DNA of 64,000 nt from Paenibacillus graminis (GTDB lineage: Bacteria > Bacillota > Bacilli > Paenibacillales > Paenibacillaceae), in NCBI RefSeq assembly GCF_000758705.1, contig NZ_CP009287.1, forward strand, positions 4,278,001 to 4,342,000, in the 5' to 3' direction. The notes beneath the pieces were generated by a model that saw only the letters and a list, made by a program, of their open reading frames with translations, was not told the origin of the DNA and did no database searches. Position numbers and translations under genes: made by a program. Positions 40,576 through 49,416 of the stretch are shown piece by piece. Positions within the stretch are counted from its first letter, which is position 1; every line of letters starts with the position of its first letter.

Positions 40576-41105
40576 TCACAGAAGAAAAAAGAGGGGTTTC
40601 CCCCTCAAAGTTAAACAATCAATTGCAAAATAATACCTGCAATAATGCTTACAACAATACCGGAATTGATAGGAGCAATTCATGGACTCGTTTTCAAAAA
40701 GCAGATGATCGATCTTTTCAGCCTCCACGTCGGTATTGGCGAGTGTATAGGTGGCTTTGGTAAAGCTGAAGTTCATCCGTTTTAGCATCGCACCGATGCC
40801 GCGTACACTCATGGTAACGCCGTATTCCCGTTTTATTCCACTGCTCCACCAGTGGAAGAGTCTAGGTGTACAGAGCTTCAAACCCTACATCGGCTGGCTG
40901 TTGCTGTTCGAGCATCGATGCTAACTGATGTCGCTACTCCTCCGTGAATTTCGTCGGTTGTCCAGGAGAATGATCCATGTTCAGACCGGACTACTTTAAG
41001 TTTGACAGATTTGCCAATAAATACTGATGGTTTGACGCGCACTGCTTAGTACATCATCGATCTCATCAAACGTATGTCCTTCAAGACGAAGGCGAACCGC
41101 TAGTG
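40576..41105 (-). pseudogene. IS630-family transposase remnant (N-terminal part)
   Basis: Fragments on the minus strand: AVRLRLEGHTFDEIDDVLSS followed by a stop, MDHSPGQPTKFTEE with a stop, then FHWWSSGIKREYGVTMSVRG and IGAMLKRMNFSFTKATYTLA, the winged helix of IS630 transposases. The DDE domain is absent. Several stops and frame changes. It abuts the end of a second IS630 copy at 41111, suggesting one element inserted into another. Confidence 0.7.
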
Positions 41106-41110
41106 CCCCT

Positions 41111-42171
41111 TCAGACAACCTTGATCTTATTTTGCTCACGTAGAATAATGGCCTTACGTTTGTTCTTGTTTCGCCAGCGAAGATACGCTTGAATCGCCAA
41201 CCCTAAATCTTGGTGTTTAGCAAAATCACTACCTTCGAGGACAAATTTTCGTAGGGGTCCAAAATGACATTCGATTCGGTTAAGCCACGATGCGTAGGTT
41301 GGCGTGTAGACTAACTCTACATTATTCACTGCGGCCCATTCTTTCACTTTGTGGTGCACATGTGGAGAAAAATTGTCCAGAATGATGTACAAGCGTTCCG
41401 ACCAGTGAAACCGGCGCCGGAGCACATGGAAGAAACGAAGAATATCCTGATGCTTCTTCGTTTTTGTAGCATGGCCATACAACTGATCTGTTTTCAAATC
41501 CAGAGCAGCCAGCAAATGTTTCACGCCATGGGGCCGGTTATAGGTCGCGCGAAGTCGAATCGGTCTGCGTTTTTGAAACCAGCCTTTCCCGCGGTAAGGT
41601 TGAAGTGAGAGTGGGCCAAACTCATCCATACAAATTACACGCCCGTCCGCTGGAGGGTTGTAGTAGAGGTCTTCGATTCGTTTTTTTTAGACTCAAATTC
41701 CGGATCGTTTGATTCCTTCCACGTTTTTTGTGTTTTGATACGTGATTTTGGCTTCCCCCAGGATTACCCGTAAGGTTTCGATGGAAATGGACGACACAAT
41801 CTTCCGTTCCTCCACGGCTTGTTTCAATTTCGAGAGCGACCAATTCGTAAACGGATAACCCGCCACTTTAGGAGGAATTTGGGCAAGTTCAATGATCTCA
41901 CTACGCTCTTCTGGAGTGAAAGTGTGCGGGCGTCCTCCGCCGTATTTCGGTTTCAATGAAGGTAATCCTTCTTGATTAAATCGATGAATCGTATGCCGGA
42001 TATGTTCACCTGAGATATATAAAGCCTGCTGATTTCAGGGACTTTCATTTTTTGAGCAGAGGCCAGAATGAGTAAAGCTCGACGGACCTGAACCGGATCG
42101 GCACCCTTACGGGCAATCCGCAGGAGGCGGTTGCCTTCTTCCTGAGTTAAGTCACGAACAAAAATAGTCAT
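41111..42171 (-). pseudogene. IS630-family transposase, frameshifted
   Basis: Starts at ATG 42171 with GAGGTG. Three segments in different frames: DLTQEEGNRLLRIARKGADP and VQVRRALLILASAQKMKVPE; then KPKYGGGRPHTFTPEERSEI and NWSLSKLKQAVEERKIVSSI; then MDEFGPLSLQPYRGKGWFQK, YIILDNFSPHVHHKVKEWAA and TYASWLNRIECHFGPLRKF. The D, D and E of the DDE site survive. At least two frameshifts (near 41995-42010 and 41690). Inactive unless by chance frameshifting. Confidence 0.8.
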
Positions 42172-42617
42172 GTCGCTCACCTCGAGAGAGTTGGATTTAC
42201 GTATAATTACCCGTTTTCCCAACTATGATCTCGGATGGGGCACTAGATACCTTTCGTAGAGCCGTTTACCATATGTCTCTTTCATGGATGTATAATTTCT
42301 TCACTACTTATTTTCATCGTTACCTTGAACTCATTTACAATGTATTACCCGGTTTTGCGATTTGAGAGACTTCGTTAGTTTCTTATTTACGTTCTAAAAG
42401 TTATACATAGGGATTGATTAAGGTTTTGAGCTACGGAAGTTGAATATATTAAAAGATGATTCTAAAGACGTATTTCATTGTAATAGAAATATATGTAAAA
42501 TAAATTTGTTGGGATTAATTACATGTATATACAGAAGTTGGTGCGTATACATTGAGGTTTTTCAATCGAAACCGGCAAGTTAAGGAAAATAATAAATATT
42601 AATTGGAGGCTATTAAA
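42172..42617. other. AT-rich intergenic stretch
   Basis: About 445 bases with no gene or clear IS end seen. It contains the upstream region of the 42618 gene; its GGAGG ribosome site is at 42605-42609. Confidence 0.4.
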
Positions 42618-43376
42618 ATGAAAAAATTCTTCAAGAAACCATTTATGGTCCTAGCAACCGTATTTCTTGCCTTAAGTATACTTCCTGGAACTGGCTTCGC
42701 TGCGTCTAATGAGGTGGTTGCGGAACCACATATTGATCCAACTGCAGCACAAGACCTCACCATTCAAACTCAAAGTCCTATTGTAACAGATGAGAGCGGT
42801 AATGCGGTACAAGCACTAGCGACAGACGTTGCAATTTTAACTTTATGGTCAGTTCCGAGTGGTAGTAGTACCGGAAGCTCTGGTGGTGATGGATCTTCAA
42901 GTTTTGGGACTCATTCATTTATTACTGTAAAAAATATTAGTGCTTCAAGTATTACAATTGGTAAATTATCTGGTATTGCAGCAAATAAACTAGTTTCAGT
43001 TGGAACTTGGGGGAATAAAACAGAACATACTGGTATATGGTATAATTTAGAGGCAATGTTCATTAATAACTACAGTGCGTACAGTGGTAGGGTTTCTCAT
43101 TCCATGTATATTAGTTCTACCCAGTTAAGTAGCGTAAATAGTTATATTATTAATCATGATTCATGGAGTTTAACAAACAATTGTTCCTCCTTTGCTGTTG
43201 GTCTATGGAACTCGATATCCTCTGACGACTATTCTGCTGGAACAATTAATACGCCTCAAAATTTATATTACTCAATTAAAGATGGTGCTTATAACACCAA
43301 TGCTTACGTTCCATATGATTATGCAGTTTATTACGCTCAAGGTACTGGTACTCCTATAAGAAGTACACAATTTTAA
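42618..43376 (+). CDS. Secreted protein with His...Cys arrangement, 252 aa
   Basis: Signal peptide (MKKFFKKPFMVLATVFLALS...GFA). Residues about 35-80 look like a propeptide (LTIQTQSPIVTDESGNAVQA). The mature part has a Gly/Ser linker, then GTHSFITVKNISASSITIGK, VSVGTWGNKTEHTGIWYNLE, and later SWSLTNNCSSFAVGLWNS. A His in HSF before a Cys in NCSSFA is the order of circularly permuted NlpC/P60-like folds, so a wall- or amide-cleaving enzyme is possible. No close family is recognised. Followed after a terminator by a small membrane protein gene. Confidence 0.55.
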   Translation: MKKFFKKPFMVLATVFLALSILPGTGFAASNEVVAEPHIDPTAAQDLTIQTQSPIVTDESGNAVQALATDVAILTLWSVPSGSSTGSSGGDGSSSFGTHSFITVKNISASSITIGKLSGIAANKLVSVGTWGNKTEHTGIWYNLEAMFINNYSAYSGRVSHSMYISSTQLSSVNSYIINHDSWSLTNNCSSFAVGLWNSISSDDYSAGTINTPQNLYYSIKDGAYNTNAYVPYDYAVYYAQGTGTPIRSTQF

Positions 43377-43394
43377 AAATTATTTAAATATTTT

Positions 43395-43428
43395 AATCAA
43401 TGCACTCATTTAATTGGGTGCATTGATT
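43395..43428 (+). terminator. Terminator between the secreted and membrane protein genes
   Basis: AATCAATGCAC / GTGCATTGATT, 11 perfect pairs, T-rich after. The downstream gene starts 25 bases later, so it relies on read-through or its own promoter. Confidence 0.7.
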
Positions 43429-43452
43429 TGAATTAATTAATGAGGTGATGAA

Positions 43453-43824
43453 ATGACCACAAAAAAACGTAACTTTGTAATCGCAGTGGTTGCTATACCA
43501 ATAATTTTTATACTGGGGTTTCTTTTTATGTTTACCAATATAATAAATCCTAGCACAATTTTTGTGTCACAATGCAACGTAACAAATAATTCAATATCAA
43601 TAAAAGGTGCTTTTACAGATAGTGCAAATAAGTATAGAGGATATAAACTTACTTATAAAGATAATACGCTCTATATAAAAATAAAAGGAAGTCTATTATC
43701 ATTTAATGGATCAGCTGGGGATTTTAATATTTCAATTAATAATGATTTTGGTAACATTCAAAAAATTTATCTACAGGGCTCTAATTCCTCACAAAGAACT
43801 CTCATTTGGTCTAAACAGAAATAA
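43453..43824 (+). CDS. Membrane-anchored small protein, 123 aa
   Basis: ATG 43453 after GAGGTGATGAA. One N-terminal membrane segment (NFVIAVVAIPIIFILGFLFM), then an exported beta-rich part (SQCNVTNNSISIKGAFTDSA, YKLTYKDNTLYIKIKGSLLS). Size and position behind a secreted protein suit an immunity or inhibitor partner. No family recognised; inference from context only. Confidence 0.55.
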   Translation: MTTKKRNFVIAVVAIPIIFILGFLFMFTNIINPSTIFVSQCNVTNNSISIKGAFTDSANKYRGYKLTYKDNTLYIKIKGSLLSFNGSAGDFNISINNDFGNIQKIYLQGSNSSQRTLIWSKQK

Positions 43825-43853
43825 AACTCCCGCCAAAATATAGCAGAAGTTTT
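43823..43853. terminator. Bidirectional terminator
   Basis: AAACTCCCGCC-AAAATATA-GCAGAAGTTTTTT on the plus strand; its minus-strand form pairs better through U-G pairs. Ends the 43453 gene and the yyaL copy 3 remnant. Confidence 0.55.
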
Positions 43854-43854
43854 T

Positions 43855-43942
43855 TATATCACGGGGTTATAGGTGTGCTGTAATAAATACGGGGATTTTC
43901 ATTTATTAGTTGATTAGGCTGTTTGCCATCTTTACTCTCCAT
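43855..43942 (-). pseudogene. yyaL: yyaL 5' fragment, copy 3 (strongly decayed)
   Basis: ATG 43940-43942 behind GGAGG. DGKQPNQLINEN matches the YyaL start (..PNRLIKEK..). A lost base then shifts the frame, although the DNA (CCGTATTTATTACAGCACACC TATAACCCCGTG in order) still tracks the [11 protein letters not shown] codons. Ends about where homology fades. Confidence 0.65.
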
Positions 43943-44316
43943 TGGTGTAACCTCCTTGTGCAGTATAAGTCATGTTAGTATTACCCGTTAGAAGCAAAGA
44001 AGACACTAACGAGAGGGTTAGTGTCTCATAGTTTCGCATACCTACAAAATTATCAATCGTTTTACATTCACCCACAAGTACAATGTCACTTTCCCAAAAA
44101 TACTTAGCATGTCAACACTCGCCAGTTAGTTGATTCTTTTCAACGAGTGTCTGATTCCATTCCCCATTAACCCACTGTTCAGCTTCAATCCAAATCTGTT
44201 ATGTCACATCTTCTGTCAAATAAAGTTGTTTTCCCAAATTCTCCTGTTATATACTGGATATGATTCCATGTGAGGTTTGTCACAACGTTAGATCATTACA
44301 GAAACGGAGGGAACAC
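43943..44316. other. Intergenic stretch with a perfect hairpin
   Basis: AGACACTAAC (44001-44010) pairs perfectly with GTTAGTGTCT (44017-44026) around GAGAGG, with no U-run. Nothing else identified in about 370 bases apart from the ribosome site of the lipoprotein gene. Confidence 0.4.
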
Positions 44317-44775
44317 ATGATTCATAATCATTGGAAAATTGGTAAACTGATTCTTATGACGACTGCGCTGGCCTGGGTCCTGGGGGCGTGTTCTGCCAAG
44401 GATTCCGCCGCATCTGAAGAACCGGAAAATATCGCAGCGGCCGTTCAGGTTGAGGAAACAGAGAGACCGGAATATTTGCCAAAGGACTTTCCACTCCCAG
44501 ATGATGCTGAAATAACCACTTCCCACTCCGAGCAAAACGACGGCAAAAAATCGGCTCTTTTAATTTTTAAATCCCAAGAAAAACTCGACAAACTGGCAGA
44601 AACTTATAAACAGTACTTTCAGGATCAAGGGGTCACGGACACATCGGAGACCATTGACGAGAAAAACCTCATCATCCAAGGAGATACAGATGCTGAAAGC
44701 TGGTCACTGATCGGTGGTCCGTTATCCACGCAGGAAGACACTGTGGAGCTGACATTAACCTGGTCTGAGTTGTAA
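44317..44775 (+). CDS. Lipoprotein, 152 aa
   Basis: ATG 44317 behind CGGAGGG. Type II signal with lipobox VLGAC (LILMTTALAWVLGACSAKDS), so it is membrane-anchored outside the cell. The mature part: RPEYLPKDFPLPDDAEITTS, LLIFKSQEKLDKLAETYKQY, LIIQGDTDAESWSLIG. This alpha/beta pattern recurs in unassigned Paenibacillaceae lipoproteins. Function unknown. Confidence 0.7.
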   Translation: MIHNHWKIGKLILMTTALAWVLGACSAKDSAASEEPENIAAAVQVEETERPEYLPKDFPLPDDAEITTSHSEQNDGKKSALLIFKSQEKLDKLAETYKQYFQDQGVTDTSETIDEKNLIIQGDTDAESWSLIGGPLSTQEDTVELTLTWSEL

Positions 44776-44792
44776 TTTTTTAGAAAATCCTG

Positions 44793-44841
44793 AAAGCGAT
44801 CTTGACAAAAGTCCGTTAAACAGCTGTTTCAAGATCGCTTT
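44793..44841. terminator. Terminator between convergent genes
   Basis: AAAGCGATCTTGA ... TCAAGATCGCTTT, about 12 pairs with a 24-base loop, followed by TCTTTTC. Serves the lipoprotein gene and the leftward gene at 44851. Confidence 0.65.
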
Positions 44842-44850
44842 TCTTTTCAT

Positions 44851-45756
44851 TTATGATGCTTTTTCTGCTTTTAGTACACTAGTTACAATCTCTTGGCTGA
44901 TAGAAATTACTGCCTTTTTATCTTCCTGCTCATCAAAGTTCCCATGTTTATCTAGCGTATAACAACTTTTTATCAGATAGCCCTGTTGACAATTGGGACA
45001 ATGACCAAACTTAAATCCGTATTTAACATTCGTATCGGAAGCTACATCCTCACAAAGCTCCTTTTGTTCAGTGATATACTTTGTTAATCCTTCGCCGTTG
45101 TTATTATGTATGTACTGATTGATTTCACTTACTACCGGCTCTATCATCTCATCATTTACGTCCAAAAGTTTATGTTCCTGTAAATACGCTTTTTTACACG
45201 AAGAACAATGTGTCTTACCACTTGTCACCACTAATCCGGCACATAGACCACCAATTAATAAACCAACACATTGTATGAGGAATTTGCTGATATTTACCCA
45301 CTTATTTGGTTCAATATCTATTGCATTGCTAACATGTCCTCTTGAAAATATGCTTAAACTGCTATTATTAAATTTATAATCATAATAGTTCAATAGTGTT
45401 ATAGGTTCATCTGATTCTCCAAACACAAAATTGCTTATATGCTCCCCCTCAAACTTATAATTAATCTCATTCGATGGTGAGACGTATGCCATCTGATATT
45501 CTCCATACATAAACCCGCTAAATGAAAGTAATATGAAGATAATCGATATTAAGTAGTTGTTTGTATTCGGCTTTAATCCCTGTCTCACAATGTTATAAAA
45601 ATACCCGAAGGTGGCTATACCTCCGAGAATAATCCCCCCTGCCGGAATAACGAAAAACATAGAAAAGCTAAAAAAGTTAAAACCCAGGATACTCAAGATA
45701 AGCAATTGAACAATTACTGATACTACCGCTGTTATTACTCCCCAAACCCATTTCAT
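44851..45756 (-). CDS. Membrane protein with cysteine pairs, 301 aa
   Basis: ATG 45754-45756. Four membrane segments: WGVITAVVSVIVQLLILSIL, FFVIPAGGIILGGIATFGYF, YLISIIFILLSFSGFMYGEY and FLIQCVGLLIGGLCAGLVVT. A cytoplasmic C-terminal half follows, with CSSCKKAYLQEHKLLDVND and HCPNCQQGYLIKSCY, likely one zinc site. No family recognised. The zinc-ribbon tail suggests sensing or protein contact. AT-rich, in the yyaL-fragment zone, so probably acquired. Confidence 0.6.
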   Translation of the reverse strand: MKWVWGVITAVVSVIVQLLILSILGFNFFSFSMFFVIPAGGIILGGIATFGYFYNIVRQGLKPNTNNYLISIIFILLSFSGFMYGEYQMAYVSPSNEINYKFEGEHISNFVFGESDEPITLLNYYDYKFNNSSLSIFSRGHVSNAIDIEPNKWVNISKFLIQCVGLLIGGLCAGLVVTSGKTHCSSCKKAYLQEHKLLDVNDEMIEPVVSEINQYIHNNNGEGLTKYITEQKELCEDVASDTNVKYGFKFGHCPNCQQGYLIKSCYTLDKHGNFDEQEDKKAVISISQEIVTSVLKAEKAS

Positions 45757-45849
45757 AAATATGACTTCCTCCTCTTTCTGAGTGGTATATATTTTAACAT
45801 CTGATGAAAAATACACCAATAATAAAAATTACAGCATTTTTCGACAGGG

Positions 45850-45913
45850 GCCAAGGGAACCAGTTCAACGGATGATATCATGCTGCAACAGGTACAGCGA
45901 TTTTTCCTTGGCT
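45850..45913 (-). pseudogene. yyaL: yyaL 5' fragment, copy 4
   Basis: Minus strand AGCCAAGGAAAAATCGCTGT to GTTCCCTTGG follows the codons AKEKSxYLLQH...NWFPW of copies 1 and 2, with an in-frame stop and small deletions. About 64 bp survive. Confidence 0.65.
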
Positions 45914-45962
45914 ATAACAAGAGGGTAGTAATAAAAATAGAATTCATCGAGCACAAAAAAAA

Positions 45963-45982
45963 CCGCCTAGTAGGCGGCTTTT
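45963..45982. terminator. Terminator of the 46019 gene
   Basis: Minus strand GCCGCCTACTAGGCGG (GCCGCC/GGCGG-type stem) followed by TTTTTTTT; works best leftward. Confidence 0.75.
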
Positions 45983-46018
45983 CAAATATACTGCTAATTT
46001 TATTATTGGTCACACCAA

Positions 46019-46837
46019 TTACTGGTTTATAACAAATACACCCACCTGCTCTCCAACCTGTCCCATCCACAGTTCTCCGTTACCAACCATAACACCTTTC
46101 CAATTGACAAATACTTTATCGACTTTTTGCGCCAATAATGCCTGCTTAACTTTAGCAGTTATGATTTTGTCGTATTTCGCAATAAAATCTTTTTTGGTTT
46201 TGATTTGCATGGTTTTTCCGTTATGGTTCACTTTCAACGGGTACACCATCAAATTGGCTACTTCGGTTTTTTTTCCTTCTTTAACGTTTTTCTGGAGCAA
46301 ACTGAAGTTATGCTCAAATACGATTGGATTTTTGATGCCTGCAACTTCATAAGGATTGTTAGTGACATTAACCGCAATAACTCCAAGTTTATTGTTTTGT
46401 TTACCTATCCACAAATCTCCATCTCCAACCATGATTCCTTGATAGTTCACAAACAGCTTATCGACTTTTTGAGCCAGCAGATTTTCACGTACACTAGAAG
46501 TGAAGATACGATCGTATTTCTTAATAAATTCATTCTTGCTATAGATCATATATTTTTTATTGTCTTTGTTTAAATTCATTGGATAAGAGATCAGATCTGC
46601 CACTTCTGCTGGTTTGTTTCCCTTAACTGCTTTTTGTAATTTTGCAAAATAAGTAGTAAATTCTGCAGGATCGTTTATGCCCGCAACCTCATAAGGATTA
46701 CTGCTATCTGAACTCGTTACGGAAGCTGGTGTTGAAGTATTGCTAGCTTGCTCAGCCCAAACTGGACCGGAAAATACTGTGGTGACAATTGAGAAACTCA
46801 AAATAATTGCGGCTTTTTTCATGCTAGAGTTTGTCAT
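46019..46837 (-). CDS. Secreted protein with two tandem repeat domains, 272 aa
   Basis: ATG 46837 behind GGAGG. Signal peptide (KKAAIILSFSIVTTVFSGPV..WA). Two repeats of about 110 residues (about 46-155 and 160-270). Each starts NPYEVAGI and carries KAVKGNKPAEVADLISYPM / KNVKEGKKTEVANLMVYPL and LLAQKVDKLFVNYQGIMVGD / LLAQKVDKVFVNWKGVMVGN, GDLWIG / GELWMG. The fold is probably NTF2- or cystatin-like. Function unknown. Between yyaL copy 4 and the yyaL upstream flank. Confidence 0.7.
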   Translation of the reverse strand: MTNSSMKKAAIILSFSIVTTVFSGPVWAEQASNTSTPASVTSSDSSNPYEVAGINDPAEFTTYFAKLQKAVKGNKPAEVADLISYPMNLNKDNKKYMIYSKNEFIKKYDRIFTSSVRENLLAQKVDKLFVNYQGIMVGDGDLWIGKQNNKLGVIAVNVTNNPYEVAGIKNPIVFEHNFSLLQKNVKEGKKTEVANLMVYPLKVNHNGKTMQIKTKKDFIAKYDKIITAKVKQALLAQKVDKVFVNWKGVMVGNGELWMGQVGEQVGVFVINQ

Positions 46838-46879
46838 AATGGGTTTCCTCCAAAATTTATTTCTACTTCATTTCCCGAT

Positions 46880-46935
46880 ATTTGAGTAAACACATACTTA
46901 TGGTTAATTTACCCAAAAAGGCGGAGGAAGGCTCA
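46880..46935. repeat. Third copy of the yyaL upstream flank
   Basis: ATTTGAGTAAACACATACTT and GGTTAATTTACCCAAAAAGG line up with the upstream ends of R1 (about 37978-38031) and R2. It is the boundary between the insertion zone and native chromosome. Confidence 0.6.
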
Positions 46936-46999
46936 AAGGAGAACAAGCTATTTCTTCACTCGTGTAATCCTGTCATAACAGCTCACCTGTTGCTTCCCC

Positions 47000-47404
47000 T
47001 CAGTTCATTCCCCGTCCAGCTATCGACCGGTTAAAAGCTTTGAATCTCGTCCCTTGAAAGCGAAGCTCTCCGCGGTCTCCTTCCGCAATCATGCCGTATG
47101 TCTGTCCGCTGACCTGCAATTCCTTGCGGTTGAAATCTTCAAATTCAAAGGTCACAAAATAATCAGTGTTAGCCCGGGACTCCCCCGATCCTCCCCATAC
47201 CTCCGTTCGTTTGACAACGGCCGTGCCCATGCGGATTTCCAGCTCAGAAGCGTTATTGGACAGCCAGATGCGCAGACCTTTGATAATGACATAGGCAAAA
47301 ACACTGATCACGACCAGAAAAATAAAGCCGATGAACAACCTGATAAACACCGGTATTTCACTGAAAAAGTCAAAAAATCCGCCCGGTTCCCTGAAACCGC
47401 CCAC
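47000..47404 (-). CDS. DUF2500 family membrane protein
   Basis: 134 residues, GTG 47402-47404 after GGGGGAG. One membrane segment (PVFIRLFIGFIFLVVISVFA), then the DUF2500 core: GTAVVKRTEVWGGSGESRAN, YFVTFEFEDFNRKELQVSGQ, GDRGELRFQGTRFKAFNR. Conserved in Paenibacillaceae; function unknown. First gene of the undisturbed chromosome. Confidence 0.8.
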   Translation of the reverse strand: MGGFREPGGFFDFFSEIPVFIRLFIGFIFLVVISVFAYVIIKGLRIWLSNNASELEIRMGTAVVKRTEVWGGSGESRANTDYFVTFEFEDFNRKELQVSGQTYGMIAEGDRGELRFQGTRFKAFNRSIAGRGMN

Positions 47405-47467
47405 CTATTCTCCCCCTTTCGTACTATCGAGCTCCTTTTGGGAGCGCCCTTTTTTCGTCCGCTCCAC

Positions 47468-48046
47468 TTAACCCAACTTCATTCTGAATTCCTTATTCCG
47501 GCCAATCACATACTCCATCTGTATATCATACGGCTCCAGCGCCACATGATGCGCGTTAATCTCCACCGCATCAACACAGCCCATCGCCCGGTAAAAGGCC
47601 TGTGTTTCTTCCGCGGAATGCGCAGAGATATACAGCTTCTGCGCACCCCACGCTTCAGCCTGCTGTGCCGCCATCATAAACAAGCGTCTTCCAAGCCCGG
47701 CATGGCGGAAATCCGTGGAGACATGCAGCTGCATTAAGTCCGCATACTGCTGCGCACTGCCGAACAGCTCGCGCAGCAATGCGGCAAACGCGGCGATTTG
47801 CCCGTTATGTACAGCACATATGACCTTCCCCCCATGATGAATACATCTATGAAAATCCTCGGCAATGATTTCGTTTTTGGTTGCGGCGTCCCAGTTGTCA
47901 ATGAACGGTGCATCGACCAGCTTCCGTTCCCCCTCAACTGTGCGCCAGGCACGGGTCACCCGTTGAAATCTGTTGAAGGAATCCAGCAGGCCCGGCTGCA
48001 AATCATCCAGGCTCAAGCTTTTAAATTCTATATTTTGCATTCTCAT
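47468..48046 (-). CDS. GNAT family N-acetyltransferase
   Basis: 192 residues. LMQLHVSTDFRHAGLGRRLF contains the acetyl-CoA-binding R-x-x-G-x-G/A motif (RHAGLG); then KLYISAHSAEETQAFYRAMG. Substrate not predictable. The start used is the ATG before RMQNIEF; a longer TTG-started form (to 48094) is open. Confidence 0.8.
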   Translation of the reverse strand: MRMQNIEFKSLSLDDLQPGLLDSFNRFQRVTRAWRTVEGERKLVDAPFIDNWDAATKNEIIAEDFHRCIHHGGKVICAVHNGQIAAFAALLRELFGSAQQYADLMQLHVSTDFRHAGLGRRLFMMAAQQAEAWGAQKLYISAHSAEETQAFYRAMGCVDAVEINAHHVALEPYDIQMEYVIGRNKEFRMKLG

Positions 48047-48289
48047 CGTTCCCATCATCCTGCTTTCCAATAATTCCTCTCTGCTCCTTACCAAGGAACC
48101 CCAGCCGCATCAATGCGCCTATGGTATACTCTGGAAAAGAACTTGAACAGTAATTTATTTCCACATCCGGAAAGTAGACATGCCTTTTGACCAAGAATAA
48201 CTATAACCATTTAGTAACTATATGATGCATCCCTCTCATGGTATGTTGGAATGACAAATACTGGTGAACATGCTAAGGAGCTATATACT

Positions 48290-49378
48290 ATGGATGAACA
48301 TACGAAACACAAATTGCTAGAAAAAAACAAACGCCTCATCAACATGGTCATTGAGCGCGTAAAACGTGATTTTCCGGAAGACATCGCTATTATAGGGCTC
48401 TCGGGCTCGTTTGTAACGGGTGATTTTCATGAAAAAAGCGACCTGGATCTGATCATCATTAACAATACGGACAGAGGTTGGGAGATATCGTCTTGCTTTA
48501 TATTGGATGACGTTGGTTATGATATCTACTGCACTCCGTGGAATCCGCGCATTGAACAGCAAGCGAATCTGAAAAGTCCCACTATTTCTTCGCTTATCAA
48601 TATGAAGGTGCTTTACTGTGCCAAACCGGAAGATTTGGAGAGATTGAAGGGTTATCAGCAAAAGGCGCTTGATGAACTGGCTAAGCCTATTGGCGAAGCA
48701 TCCCTTGCCAGGGCACAGGTGTATATCAGTATGGCAAAGCAATACTATGCAGAAGCTTTGTTGGCAGAGGAGATCGGCGCTGTACGTTATGCGTCAGGCA
48801 ATCTGGCTCTTGAACTCTTCAACGCGATTAACTGTCTCAATAATACTTTCTTTCAGCAAGGGACCAAGCGATACCTGGAGGAGCTGCGCCCATTAAAATA
48901 TCTGCCCCATAATTTCGAGCGAACTTATCTGGACCTGGTGAATGCCCGGTCGGCGGATGAACTCAGAAGTGAGGCCTTCCGTTTATTGAAAAATACAACT
49001 GTGCTTTACGATGAAATGCAAGCCGAACTGGTTGAACCTCCGGTTGCAACCTATGATAATCTTAAAGGTACATATGAAGAAATGTGGTCCAATCAGAGAA
49101 ATAAGGTCATTGCCAGCACACAGGCCAAGGATAAGTCATATGCCTTTCTTACCGCGCTAAGCGCTCAGGATTTCCTGGATGAGATGCTGGCAAGCCGGGG
49201 AACCGCGAAGTTCGATGTCATGAAGCATTTCTCGCCGGATGCGCTGGAAACTTTTCAGGAACGTTTTATGGAAATGATGGATGAATACCTTGATGAATAT
49301 AAAAAAGCCGGCAGGGAAGTAGCCCGTTATGAATCTATTGAAGAGTTAACCAAACGTTTTATGGGCGGCAGCGTATAA
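48290..49378 (+). CDS. Nucleotidyltransferase of the aminoglycoside adenylyltransferase type
   Basis: 362 residues from ATG 48290 behind AAGGAG. The N-terminal NTase core has GSFVTGDFHEKSDLDL (G-S-x-D-x-D metal site). A helical middle follows (ARAQVYISMAKQYYAEALLA, YASGNLALELFNAINCLNNT), as in kanamycin nucleotidyltransferase-like proteins. The last 100 residues (LDEMLASRGTAKFDVMKHFS) are an extra helical domain. May adenylate a small molecule; resistance is not implied by sequence alone. Confidence 0.75.
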   Translation: MDEHTKHKLLEKNKRLINMVIERVKRDFPEDIAIIGLSGSFVTGDFHEKSDLDLIIINNTDRGWEISSCFILDDVGYDIYCTPWNPRIEQQANLKSPTISSLINMKVLYCAKPEDLERLKGYQQKALDELAKPIGEASLARAQVYISMAKQYYAEALLAEEIGAVRYASGNLALELFNAINCLNNTFFQQGTKRYLEELRPLKYLPHNFERTYLDLVNARSADELRSEAFRLLKNTTVLYDEMQAELVEPPVATYDNLKGTYEEMWSNQRNKVIASTQAKDKSYAFLTALSAQDFLDEMLASRGTAKFDVMKHFSPDALETFQERFMEMMDEYLDEYKKAGREVARYESIEELTKRFMGGSV

Positions 49379-49416
49379 CATAGAATCGGGAAGTCGGCTA
49401 TCCGGCTTCCCTTTTG

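Noticed and set aside
40576..42222. An active composite IS630 element
   Set aside because: Both transposase copies are frameshifted or truncated and no inverted ends were found.
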